Positions 53,842-62,256 of a stretch of 64,000 nucleotides of DNA are shown here, piece by piece. The position numbers and the translations under genes were made by a program. Under the pieces are notes generated by a model. The model was not told the origin of the DNA. It was given only the letters and a program-made list of their open reading frames with translations, and searched no databases. Source of the stretch: CAKVON01 sp902475665 (lineage in GTDB: Bacteria; Actinomycetota; Coriobacteriia; Coriobacteriales; Atopobiaceae); the NCBI GenBank assembly GCA_036321795.1, contig JAWQCY010000001.1, positions 186,001 through 250,000 of the forward strand. The letters are read 5' to 3'. Position 1 is the stretch's first letter. Each line of letters starts with the position of its first letter.

Positions 53842-54494
53842 GCGGCGATTTTGAACAGGCGAAATCGAGAGTTCGTCAATCCGAGGGGACGTATGTGACC
53901 ATGCGTCCCCTCGCTTCATCTTGGGAACAGCGTAAGTTGGGAGACTGCTTCGAGTTTTTGAAGAACAACACTCTTTCACGCGCTGGTTTGAATGGCGAGA
54001 ATGGCACTGCTCGCAATGTTCATTACGGAGATATTCTTATTAAGTTCGGTGATTGCCTCGATGGCGAACGAAGCGATTTGCCATTCATTGCCGACGATAC
54101 AGTGCTTCCCAAATTTGCTGGGTCGACACTTCGCGAAGGTGATGTTATTTTCGCCGACACAGCAGAAGACGAAGCGGCTGGCAAGTGTGTTGAACTGCGG
54201 AAACTACCCAAAGAGCCAACTATCTCGGGGTTGCATACGATACCGGCGCGACCTCGGTTCCTCTTTGGGAGGGGCTACCTGGGACACTACCTTAATTCCG
54301 ATGCATACCACAGACAGCTTCTTCCCTTAATGCAGGGAATCAAGGTGATTTCCGTTTCAAAGGCCGCACTGCAAGATACACAAGTAAGATTTCCTGGCTT
54401 GTCGGAGCAAACTGCCATAGGCGCGGCGTTGAGTGAGATCGACATCCTCATCACCCTTCATCAGCGTGAGCCAAGGTTTGCTGATACAGGTTAA
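53838..54494 (+). CDS. hsdS cassette S4: half-size specificity protein coupled to hsdR
   Basis: 218 aa. The ATG overlaps the hsdR stop (ATGA), so it could be translated from the hsdR message. After a ~27-residue leader without HsdS resemblance comes repeat A (SWEQRKLG, 53917-53940), one recognition domain (DGERSDLPFIADDTVLPKFA ... GYLGHYLNSDAYHRQLLPL), and repeat B (ITLHQRE, 54448-54467), with a stop soon after. It is half of an HsdS. It is plus-oriented, opposite to the expressed hsdS, so it is a natural partner for inversion. It overlaps the recombinase stop by 4 bases. Confidence 0.85.
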   Translation: MSGDFEQAKSRVRQSEGTYVTMRPLASSWEQRKLGDCFEFLKNNTLSRAGLNGENGTARNVHYGDILIKFGDCLDGERSDLPFIADDTVLPKFAGSTLREGDVIFADTAEDEAAGKCVELRKLPKEPTISGLHTIPARPRFLFGRGYLGHYLNSDAYHRQLLPLMQGIKVISVSKAALQDTQVRFPGLSEQTAIGAALSEIDILITLHQREPRFADTG

Positions 54495-55417
54495 ATAAGA
54501 GTCGAAAGAGCCCTCATGACGATGTCAATGTCCTTGTTCTCGAGCTCTTGGATGACGTGCAGATAGGTTTCCTGAGTGGTGGTCATGCTTGCATGCCCGA
54601 GTCTTCGGGATACGCTGGCGATGGAGACGCCGGCGAACAGCAGGAGTGATGCATGCGTATGCCGCAGCCCATGAACGGATATGGTAGGCACGCCAACATT
54701 TTTGCAGTGGCGCGCTAAAACGCTGTTAGCCGTCGAGTTATAGACCTTTCCCTTCACAAATATGGGCTCAGTCGGCGGAAGGTCTTTGAACAGCCCAGAT
54801 AGTTGCATGATGAGTTGCCAGTCGAGTTGAACCTTCCGCACCGACGAGGCGTTTTTCGTGGGGACGAATCCGCCGCCGTTCTTGTAATCCCAGGTCTTGT
54901 TCACCGAGAGTGTTTGATGTGCGAAGTCGAAGTCTTCAGGAGTAAGCCCAAGGGCCTCGGAGAAGCGCAGGCCCGTTTTAGCGACTATGAGAATAAGCCA
55001 ATCCCAACTCGGCCCGCCTGATAAATCAAGGTCGCCGAGCATTGCATGAAGCTCGAACTGATTGAGATACTTAATCTTTTTCGCCCGCGGCTGTTTCCCC
55101 TTGATGATGGCCTTGCGCGTAGGGTCGCGGGGGATGAGTCCTTCGTCAACTGCGTCAAGGATTGCCCCCTTAAGCTGATGGTGGAAGTCCATGGTTGTCT
55201 GGCGCTCGTGGTGCTCTGCGTAACCATTGATGAGCTGCTGGTACGAGGTCCGGTCGAGATCTTTTATCTTGAGGTCTGGAATCAGCTTGGCGAGCCAAGA
55301 CTGCGTGAGCCGGTACTTTCCCATGGTGACCTCACGGATGGCTCCTTCTTTATAGACGCTAATCCATTGCGAGTAGTAGTCGCAGAAAAGCGATTCTTCA
55401 TTAATGCTGATTAGCAT
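54491..55417 (-). CDS. Tyrosine recombinase (hsdS invertase candidate)
   Basis: 308 aa, complete. N-terminal core-binding domain (~10-110), catalytic domain with Arg151 (TGLRFSEAL), Lys188 (VPTKNASS), His249-x-x-Arg252 (VHGLRHTHAS), His275 (RRLGHASM) and nucleophile Tyr285 (TQETYLHV). It resembles Tn916/phage-type integrases and the recombinases found inside other invertible hsdS loci. It lies within the cassette array; its start overlaps the end of cassette S3 by 17 bases and its stop overlaps S4. RBS AGAGGG. Predicted to invert DNA between the short repeats. Confidence 0.92.
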   Translation of the reverse strand: MLISINEESLFCDYYSQWISVYKEGAIREVTMGKYRLTQSWLAKLIPDLKIKDLDRTSYQQLINGYAEHHERQTTMDFHHQLKGAILDAVDEGLIPRDPTRKAIIKGKQPRAKKIKYLNQFELHAMLGDLDLSGGPSWDWLILIVAKTGLRFSEALGLTPEDFDFAHQTLSVNKTWDYKNGGGFVPTKNASSVRKVQLDWQLIMQLSGLFKDLPPTEPIFVKGKVYNSTANSVLARHCKNVGVPTISVHGLRHTHASLLLFAGVSIASVSRRLGHASMTTTQETYLHVIQELENKDIDIVMRALSTLI

Positions 55418-56505
55418 TTTTGCCCTCTTTCATCATGTTGTGAGGCGGCTCACGCTGATGAAGGGTGATAAGGGAGTCGAGATTGCCTAAGAAGGAACCG
55501 ATGGCTTTCTGCTCGACAATAGAGCACGGCATCGATAGAGGCGTTTCTTTAACTTGCTCGATTGTGTAGTGCGCTATCGTTCCAACATGCGAGATGCTCC
55601 GAATATATGACTTGAAAATCGGAGACATGAAGAACGAATAAAGAAATTTCGGGTCAATCTCCGCATGGCGCTTAATCCAAATTAGTCAGCGTCCTTGGTG
55701 TAAAGCGGCTTGTTATCAGGCACGATATATGGAGTCCCAACGGAGCCACCGCCCGTCACCATCACATCGCCTTTTTGAGGAGCGCCTGACTGAGCACTTA
55801 ATTTTTCAAATAACTCTTGAGATATGAACACCCTTTCGTTTTCAGTTCCGTTGAACGCAGCCATCACGTCACTAGAGCGATAGAAAGGAACCCCTGCCGC
55901 TCGCCACTCATCCTTGTGCACTCTGGCGGCGGATAGAATAGTGGTTAGTTCACCCAACTTACGCTGTTCCCAAGAAAAATAACCGCACAAGCTACGGCAT
56001 TGGCACTTACGCTGATGAAGGGTGATGGTTCGGTCAATCTGATGCAAAAGAGTACCTATGGCACGTTGTTCCTCGACGCAGGGTACGAAAACGCTTTCGC
56101 TGAACATGTGGTCATCAATGAGCTTGTTTGATGAGTTGCCCGAAGCGGCAATCGAGCGTGCGAAGATTGGCCTCCATATTGTTTCAAGCATGGCGGCGTA
56201 TTTCCAGAATTGGTTGTCGAAATCGCATTTGTGCCGGTAGATAGGGAAAAGCTCGGAAATAATGCCGTCCCCAATATCGTTTACGACCAAACGACCATAT
56301 TCGTGCTCTGAGTTTTTATGGCCTTCAAAAGCCATATCGCCGTGTCGCATGACGTATGTTCTTGTGTCTAAATTGTTTGATTGAACCTTATCGGGATTTT
56401 GAAAATACATCCTCGAAACGGAAATCCATCGGTCGTCCCCCAAGCCTTCGCGGTTGCGCTCTTGGATTCGTTTCAGCTCATCTCCCAACTTACGCTGTTC
56501 CCAAG
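55401..56505 (-). pseudogene. Silent hsdS cassette pair S2-S3 (two recognition domains, frameshift in S3)
   Basis: From repeat A (56484-56505): QRKLGDELKRIQERN, domain S2 (GDDRWISVSRMYFQNPDKVQ), repeat B (56007-56028), a short linker, repeat A (55954-55974), domain S3 (RVHKDEWRAAGVPFYRSSDV). The frame stops at 55682 after YTKDAD. Adding one base to the run at 55685 restores LIWIKRHAEIDPKFLYSFF and carries on to ITLHQRE at repeat B (55451-55470). There is no start codon. The linker between the two domains is ~12 residues, much shorter than in the expressed hsdS. Confidence 0.82.
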
Positions 56506-56529
56506 TGGTTATCCAAATTGGACGACTCC

Positions 56530-57006
56530 ATCTTGGGAACAGCGTAAGTTCTCTAATCTGACCGACAGGGTTTCCATGCAGTCAAGCGATCCCGATTTGC
56601 CTCAAGTCGAATACGAGGACATCGTTTCCGGCGAGGGTACGCTGAACAAAGATTTACGCGACAAAGAAGGCGGCAAAACGGGAATTAAGTTTTACGCCGG
56701 AGATGTTCTATACGGGAAGCTTCGTCCTTATTTGATGAATTGGCTATACCCGCAGTTCAACGGTGTAGCTGTAGGTGATTTTTGGGTCCTTAGGGCTACA
56801 GAGTGTGACAGTTCATTTTTGTATCGGCTGGTTCAAACGGACAGCTTCCAAAGGCTTGCAAATGTATCTTCGGGCTCTAAGATGCCTCGCGCAGATTGGA
56901 ATCTGATTTCACAATCGTTCTTTGCCGTGCCTGCCGATTACGCCGAGCAGAGAGTAATTGCGAAGAGCTTAGCCGAGCTTGACAACCTCATCACCCTTCA
57001 TCAGTG
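56530..57006 (+). CDS. Silent hsdS cassette S1 (one recognition domain, no start)
   Basis: Plus-oriented, from repeat A (56530-56550, SWEQRKF) through an intact recognition domain (LPQVEYEDIVSGEGTLNK, AGDVLYGKLRPYLMNWLYP) to repeat B (56988-57006, ITLHQ followed at once by TGA). It lies head-to-head with S2: their A repeats are 24 bases apart. It is inverted relative to the adjacent expressed hsdS, so recombination at A repeats would bring it into either slot. The frame extends upstream of A, but only through the antisense of S2. Confidence 0.82.
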
Positions 57007-57055
57007 ACAGCGGTAAGAAGGCAGTAGTGTCTTACGACTCGGTCACAAATAGCAA

Positions 57056-57090
57056 AAACCGTCGATTCGACTAATGTGAATCGACGGTTT
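57056..57090 (-). terminator. Rho-independent terminator of the hsdS operon
   Basis: A perfect 13-bp stem AAACCGTCGATTC / GAATCGACGGTTT with a 9-base loop lies 35 bases after the hsdS stop. On the minus strand it is followed by TTGCTATTTG. It should prevent read-through into the silent cassettes. Confidence 0.85.
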
Positions 57091-57124
57091 CGGAATCCCA
57101 GAGTGATATCTGTGTTGAAAATAA

Positions 57125-58369
57125 CTATACGAACATCTTATCCAAAAGCGATTTCTTCGTATTCCTCAGTAGATTCAACTTACGCTGATGAAGGGTGATG
57201 AGGTTGTCGAGGCGAGCGAAGAAGAGGCCGATTAGCTCTTGTTCCTCCCGCGAAGGCGGCAATATGAGAGCGGTATCGAAGAAATCGTCAGGTGCAATGT
57301 TGAGCAAGCCGTGGTTCCTCGCGCCTTCGGCGGCAATCATCTGAACGGCTTTGTACCAGCGGTCAGTTTCGTAGTACGTGACGAGGAAGTCAGGGTCAGC
57401 GTCGTTTAGCCCAAAGCAGATGTACAGGGTCGATACGCAGCCCTTTTCATATCTAACGAGACGCTTTACCGCGCCCCACGGGCTGTCCCCAGACGTGCTC
57501 TTGTTGTAGGCGAACTCTCCCTTGCGCAGGAGATAATAGCCGCTCATGTCCTTGCTTGCGACCTGGTTGTTGAAGAAGGTTCTCTGATTCACAAGGCCAT
57601 ACTGGGACGAGATGGTCAGGGGCAAATCTGACTCGCCCTCGTTCTTTCGGGTGACGCGGTTTGCGATGTCTTCTAACTTACGCTGTTCCCAAGGGTCAGT
57701 AAAACCATCGAACCGGATTTCGGGCTTGGTCTCGCCGGGTTTCGGAAACATCTTGTCGAGCATCGATTTCTTCACAGCGCACAGCTTGTCGTACTTACGC
57801 TGATGAAGGGTGATAAGGGAGTCGAGGGTGACGAAAAGCGACCCCATCGATTCACGTTCGGATTGAGACGGGACCAGCGCCACCTCTTCTTCCAGCGCCG
57901 CCTTATCAAGGTTGCCAATAGAACCATTCCCGCCAGCAACCCCCGTCGCTAGGAATCTTCGATACCATCTGGTACCCATGAGCGCGTTAACGAAATCAGG
58001 CTGCTTCGCGCGTGCGCAAAGCATAAACCCGCCGTGCGTCGTTTTCCCAGTTAATCCGCTAATTACAGCACGCTTCCCCACAAGTCTCGGAGAGCCATTT
58101 GCGGCGGTAATTAGGATTTCGCCATCAAGCGCCAGATCGATATTCACTGCCTCTTCATCAACAAAAATGTCCTCCTCGCTAAGTACGAACCGGTCTTCAT
58201 CAATGTTGGAGGATCTGAGCACACGGACGCCCTGGCCGGACGGACGAATATCGGAAGGCGAATACGTCAGACCACGACGGACAGTGGCAATATCCGAGAA
58301 CTTACGCTGTTCCCAAGGGTCAGTAAAACCAGCGAAGCGGATTTCGGGCACATTGGTCTTTTTCGCCAT
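57125..58369 (-). CDS. hsdS: Type I restriction specificity subunit (expressed copy)
   Basis: 414 aa from the ATG ending at 58369, one base after the hsdM stop; GGGAGGT inside the end of hsdM is its Shine-Dalgarno. Layout: EIRFAGFTDPWEQRKF (repeat A), recognition domain 1 (~25-185), LDSLITLHQRK (repeat B), conserved central helix, EIRFDGFTDPWEQRKL (repeat A), recognition domain 2 (~230-390), LDNLITLHQRK (repeat B) and LLDKMFV. The two halves share flanks, so any domain fits either slot. It sets the bipartite DNA site methylated by HsdM and cut by HsdR. Domain G+C is lower than the genome's. Confidence 0.94.
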   Translation of the reverse strand: MAKKTNVPEIRFAGFTDPWEQRKFSDIATVRRGLTYSPSDIRPSGQGVRVLRSSNIDEDRFVLSEEDIFVDEEAVNIDLALDGEILITAANGSPRLVGKRAVISGLTGKTTHGGFMLCARAKQPDFVNALMGTRWYRRFLATGVAGGNGSIGNLDKAALEEEVALVPSQSERESMGSLFVTLDSLITLHQRKYDKLCAVKKSMLDKMFPKPGETKPEIRFDGFTDPWEQRKLEDIANRVTRKNEGESDLPLTISSQYGLVNQRTFFNNQVASKDMSGYYLLRKGEFAYNKSTSGDSPWGAVKRLVRYEKGCVSTLYICFGLNDADPDFLVTYYETDRWYKAVQMIAAEGARNHGLLNIAPDDFFDTALILPPSREEQELIGLFFARLDNLITLHQRKLNLLRNTKKSLLDKMFV

Positions 58370-58370
58370 G

Positions 58371-61130
58371 CTATTCACCTCCCAACAGTTTCCGCAGCTC
58401 AGCAATGCCTGCCATATCGTGCTCGTTGCCCGTGAGCTGGCCCAGCATCGCCGCCAACTCGTTTTCTGCCTCAGCAATCTGGTTGCATACGTCCGAATAT
58501 GTTGTCGCGTACTTTGCGTTCAGTGCGACGACCTTTGCGATGAAATCGCTTACGACAGCATTGGGCAGCTCGAGCAAATCAGTTTGCAGCGGCTCAATCC
58601 ACTTCGCAGCAAGCAATTCGTCGCACTGGGCGTCGGTCAGGCTCTCGACAACCTCCTTGGTCTTCTCCTCAAGGGCAAGCTTCGTTTCCTTACTCGCTTT
58701 CTTGAGCGACTTCTCCTCGTCGAGGAGCTCCTTCGCTTGCGCAAGGACGTATTCAAAGCTATCAGCAGGAAAGCCTACTGCCAGCTTTAACTTTCCTATA
58801 TAGGATGCAACCTTTGCTTTGCCGTATGTTCCGTCTTTGTTTGACTCCATTTCCTGCCAGGAAACCTCAGAGTGTTTTTCAATGAAGCCTAGCTTTTCTT
58901 GTTTCTTCGCTTTTCGATCAAGAAGCTTCAGATATTCTTCCAGGACACGAATCTCTGGAGAGGAGATATACTTCATTTCGCTGTTAAGATGGGCATTGAT
59001 TTCTTTGAGGACGAATGCATCATTCGAGTCGTTAATCGCTGGAGAGTCGAGCTGCTCGACATCCAGGGAATCGATTAATTCAGAGCAGGACGAGGATATG
59101 GCGGACAGCCTCTCCTGCATCGAGTTTATTTTGGCAACATCGGCTGTGAGCATGTGGCTTTGCACTAGCTCGAACGGGAGTATATGACCAATCCAGCCGT
59201 CCTGAACTTCAGTTTCCTTTCCGTCTTTCTTTTTTATCACCATATTCGGATCGACTTTACGTACGGCCTCGCTGCCCTCGGTCTGGATAACCTCGAGGTC
59301 GCCGGAGATGCCCGTCCACGCATCGTCGAGAGCCTGGTAGGCATCGTACCCGTCGACGAGCGCGACATTGGAGAGGGTGTCGCGGAGCAGCTTTGCGACA
59401 TGGTCCTCCTCAGCCACGGCGTCGACTTGCAACGAGCCGTCCACCAGTCTTTTCCGCAGCTCAGCAGGCAGGTGTGACAGTGTATCCCGATAGCCGTCCA
59501 GAAATGAGACGACGTCGGCGTTAGCCTTTACTGTTGCCGCGACGTCAGCCGTCACGGAAGCAAGGCACGACCCGCCGCCCTCACCGTACAACTGGCCCTT
59601 CAGGCTCGGCCATACCTTCCAGTAGCGTTCGAGCGCGTCGACCTCGACCTTCGGCACGCCGCCGAACATGGTGGCGTACACGTCCCAACTCTCAGCAGCT
59701 TCGGACGAATCAACATAGCGTGGAATGTTGAGGTTGTAATCGTTGGCGCGTATCTCGTCGATGGTAACCAGACGGCTGAACTTGTCGACGGTCGCCCCAG
59801 CCGTGACTGCGTCCACGATGCGGCGCATATCGCTCGCGCGCAGCTTGTTGTTTTTGCCTTCCTTCACAAAGTGCTTCGACGCATCCACGACCAGCACATC
59901 GCTGCTCTCGCGCTGCTTGCGAAGCACCATGACGATGGTCGGGATGCCCGTACCGAAGAAGATGTTGGCAGGAAGCCCGATGATTGCTTGAATATGGCGG
60001 TTCTCCACCAGGTTCTTGCGAATAGCGCCTTCCTCGCCGCCGCGGAACAGCACGCCATGGGGCAGAACGATGCACATGATGCCGTCGGGGCGCAAATGGT
60101 ACAAATCATGCAAAAGGAAAGCGTAATCGGCCTTGGATTTAGGGGCAACGCCGAACTTGAAACGCGGATCGAGCTCCTTGTCTTTGGGATCCCAGTTCTG
60201 GGAGTACGGAGGATTAGACACCACGGCATCGACGAACAGCGGGTCGTAGGTCTCGTCTTTGTTCTCCACGGTGTCGAACCACGGCCAGTCGTCCTCGAGC
60301 GTGTCGCCGTTTCTGGCCACGATGTTGTCGGGGAGTATACCGCGCATCACCAAGTTCATGCGCGTGAGGTTGTAGGTGTTTTCCTTGAGCTCCTGAGCGT
60401 AGTACTTGATGGAGTCTGGGTCGCCGTTGCGGCGCGCAACGGCCTTGCCGATGTTGATGAGCAGCGATCCCGATCCGCTGGTGGGGTCGTAGATGGTGAT
60501 GTTCTCGCGTCCAGTCAGGTGCCACGAGACTATCTCGCTCATGAGCATGGAGACCTCGTGCGGCGTGTAGAACTCGCCGGCCTTCTTGCCGGCGTTGGCG
60601 GCGAAGTTGCTGATGAGGTACTCGTAGATGAAGCCCAGCACGTCGTAGTCCTGGCGACCGTCCATTGGGATGTCCTTGATGAGGTAGATGAGGTCGCGGG
60701 CGGCCTTGGACTGGCTGCGCGCATCGGTGCCCAGCTTGGAGAGGCCCGTCTGCAGCGTGTCGAAGATGCCGTCGAAGACGCGCTTGCGCGCCGGGTCAAT
60801 ATTGCGGCTAAAGGCGGAAAGCGCGTCGCGCACGTTCGATATATCGAAGTCGCTGCCCTTTGCCACCCAGGTGGAGAAGAGGTTCTCGTAGGCGATGAAG
60901 TAGCCGCACTCGTCCTTGACGAACTCAACCGTCTCCTCGTCGTCTTCCACCAGGCTGGGCAGGTCCTCCTCGGCGAAGTCGTGCGCCTTCAGGCGGGCAA
61001 CCTCGGTCTCGGAAAGGAACTTGTAGAAGATGAATCCCAGAATGTAGTCCTTGTACTCGTTAGCTTCGATCTTGGATCGCATCTTGTTGGCGGACTCCCA
61101 TATCTTGGAGGCCAGCTGCTGCTTGTTCAT
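58371..61130 (-). CDS. hsdM: Type I restriction modification methyltransferase subunit
   Basis: 919 aa. N-terminal helical HsdM domain (KIWESANKMRSKIEANEYKD), then N6-adenine methyltransferase motif I DPTSGSG (215-221) and motif IV NPPY (306-309), GEFYTPHEV just before. It is longer than classical HsdM (~500-530): residues ~550-919 are mainly helical, with Lys/Glu-rich coiled-coil stretches. It methylates adenines in the site selected by HsdS. It starts directly after the stop of the GIY-YIG gene (adjacent codons) and is followed by hsdS, so the four genes form one operon. Confidence 0.95.
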   Translation of the reverse strand: MNKQQLASKIWESANKMRSKIEANEYKDYILGFIFYKFLSETEVARLKAHDFAEEDLPSLVEDDEETVEFVKDECGYFIAYENLFSTWVAKGSDFDISNVRDALSAFSRNIDPARKRVFDGIFDTLQTGLSKLGTDARSQSKAARDLIYLIKDIPMDGRQDYDVLGFIYEYLISNFAANAGKKAGEFYTPHEVSMLMSEIVSWHLTGRENITIYDPTSGSGSLLINIGKAVARRNGDPDSIKYYAQELKENTYNLTRMNLVMRGILPDNIVARNGDTLEDDWPWFDTVENKDETYDPLFVDAVVSNPPYSQNWDPKDKELDPRFKFGVAPKSKADYAFLLHDLYHLRPDGIMCIVLPHGVLFRGGEEGAIRKNLVENRHIQAIIGLPANIFFGTGIPTIVMVLRKQRESSDVLVVDASKHFVKEGKNNKLRASDMRRIVDAVTAGATVDKFSRLVTIDEIRANDYNLNIPRYVDSSEAAESWDVYATMFGGVPKVEVDALERYWKVWPSLKGQLYGEGGGSCLASVTADVAATVKANADVVSFLDGYRDTLSHLPAELRKRLVDGSLQVDAVAEEDHVAKLLRDTLSNVALVDGYDAYQALDDAWTGISGDLEVIQTEGSEAVRKVDPNMVIKKKDGKETEVQDGWIGHILPFELVQSHMLTADVAKINSMQERLSAISSSCSELIDSLDVEQLDSPAINDSNDAFVLKEINAHLNSEMKYISSPEIRVLEEYLKLLDRKAKKQEKLGFIEKHSEVSWQEMESNKDGTYGKAKVASYIGKLKLAVGFPADSFEYVLAQAKELLDEEKSLKKASKETKLALEEKTKEVVESLTDAQCDELLAAKWIEPLQTDLLELPNAVVSDFIAKVVALNAKYATTYSDVCNQIAEAENELAAMLGQLTGNEHDMAGIAELRKLLGGE

Positions 61131-61970
61131 CTAGTTATCCTCGCTTCTATAGATTTGGTTGAGCGTTTCTCCGTCGTCGCTTACCCATTCGGCCCAGCCG
61201 TTCTGGCTGCCGCCGAGCACGAACACCGCCGCGGCGCTGGGCGTCGGGAACTCGAGGTCTTCGGCGAGCTCTGCGATGCCGCCCGAATCGCCGAAGATCT
61301 CCCTGCGCGCGGCCGCGACGCCCGCGTTCTTCAGCACGGGCCTCGAGAGGTTCACTTTCGAGCCAGCGAGCACGGTGAAGTGCCCGGTGGCCTTGTCGTA
61401 GCGCCCCGCCCCACGTATGCCGTTCTTCTTCGTGTGGAAGACCGCCGGCGCACCCGCGGGACCCTGGTCGACCCTGTCGAGGTCGTACCCCAGAGCCGCC
61501 ATCCTGAAGAGGATTCTCTCGTGCAGGCGCTCGACGGCCTCTTCCTTGTACGGGTCGACGTAGGGCTTGGGCGTCGCCGAGTTGTCGGTCTCGTACGAGC
61601 CGTGGGTGCGCACGTAGTCAATGGCCTTCGCTTCGAGGACGTCCAGTGCGTCCCTGCTGATGTTCTGGTCGTCGTCGAGGAACATGACGGCCTTGTTCCA
61701 GAACTCCTTCTTTGCCCTGTGTGCGTCGAGCCGGGCGATGCCCTGGGTCGTCTGTCCAGCGTAGACGCGGCTCACGTTGCCATGGTCCTCGTCGAGCAGG
61801 TAGTAGATGCCGCGCTGCGGGATGTTCGGCAGCGACTTCGCCTCGGTAAGGTCCTCCCTCGGAACGACGACGGTCACAAGCGACTCGCCGTCGATGCGGC
61901 AGATGCGGATGCGGTCCGGTTGCGCGTCTATGAGCTGGATGGTGAGAGTCTTGACCCGGATCACGCTCAC
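61131..61970 (-). CDS. GIY-YIG nuclease-family protein with C-terminal DUF4357-like domain
   Basis: 279 aa from a GTG start (61970) that overlaps the stop of the RHH gene by 4 bases (GTGA), behind AAGAAGGGGG. The nuclease part has GIYYLLDED, then VYAGQT (the YIG motif as YAG) and the arginine in IARLDAHRAKKEFW. The C-terminal ~100 residues (GAGRYDKATGHFTVLAGSKV, then FPTPSAAAVFVLGG) match a DUF4357-like region. It lies between a small RHH protein and hsdM in one operon, suggesting a role in the restriction island, possibly against foreign DNA. Its target is unknown. Confidence 0.82.
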   Translation of the reverse strand: MSVIRVKTLTIQLIDAQPDRIRICRIDGESLVTVVVPREDLTEAKSLPNIPQRGIYYLLDEDHGNVSRVYAGQTTQGIARLDAHRAKKEFWNKAVMFLDDDQNISRDALDVLEAKAIDYVRTHGSYETDNSATPKPYVDPYKEEAVERLHERILFRMAALGYDLDRVDQGPAGAPAVFHTKKNGIRGAGRYDKATGHFTVLAGSKVNLSRPVLKNAGVAAARREIFGDSGGIAELAEDLEFPTPSAAAVFVLGGSQNGWAEWVSDDGETLNQIYRSEDN

Positions 61971-62179
61971 GCCCCCTTCTTCGCGAGCTCTTCGATCATG
62001 CACGTGCGCACGAAGGCGGAGAAGCTCATGCCCCGAAGGTTGGCTTCTTCTTTGGCGGCGTCGCGCAGGGTGTCGGGGATGCGCAGGGTGACGGAGACTT
62101 GGTCGCCCTCAACCAAATAGCTTCTGATCTCGGTCTCGTCGGGATTGCTCTTGATGAGCTCCTTGTAGCTGTCGGGCAT
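61967..62179 (-). CDS. Small ribbon-helix-helix protein (antitoxin/repressor-like)
   Basis: 70 aa from the ATG ending at 62179, preferred over the one at 62191 because GGGAG is correctly spaced. The core VSVTLRIPDTLRDAAKEEAN followed by RGMSFSAFVRTCMIEEL is a strand and two helices of RHH DNA-binding proteins. It is the first gene of the island operon and overlaps the GIY-YIG gene by 4 bases. It probably represses its own promoter, which has a TATAAT box and a small inverted repeat. Whether the pair acts as a toxin-antitoxin system is unproven. Confidence 0.75.
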   Translation of the reverse strand: MPDSYKELIKSNPDETEIRSYLVEGDQVSVTLRIPDTLRDAAKEEANLRGMSFSAFVRTCMIEELAKKGA

Positions 62180-62194
62180 CTGCGCTCCCATCGC

Positions 62195-62256
62195 TCGAAA
62201 TGCAATACAAATGCGTTTGCAGCATTATAACGCGGCGGCACGCGGCGGCACTGGGA
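62195..62256 (-). promoter_or_regulatory. Promoter region of the RHH-GIY-hsdMS operon
   Basis: On the minus strand a perfect TATAAT occupies 62223-62228, 44 bases before the RHH start. Between it and the gene, AATGC (62199-62203) ... GCATT (62221-62225) and TGCA ... TGCA form a small inverted repeat that could be the RHH operator. A 10-bp tandem repeat GCGGCGGCAC (62231-62250) fills the -10/-35 spacer; the -35 is not clear. Confidence 0.5.

Larger units (their letters stand above)
50076..58320. repeat. Shufflon repeats A and B of the hsdS locus
   Basis: Repeat A, core AACTTACGCTGTTCCCAAG (encodes WEQRKL on its reverse), occurs on the minus strand at 58299, 57675, 56484, 55954 and 50544 (with CCAGG) and on the plus strand at 56530 and 53917. 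Repeat B, core TTACGCTGATGAAGGGTGAT (encodes ITLHQRK), occurs on the minus strand at 57793, 57178, 56007, 55451 and 50076 and on the plus strand at 54448 and 56988. Every recognition domain is bounded by one A and one B in the same orientation. A and B share CTTACGCTG. Confidence 0.88.
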
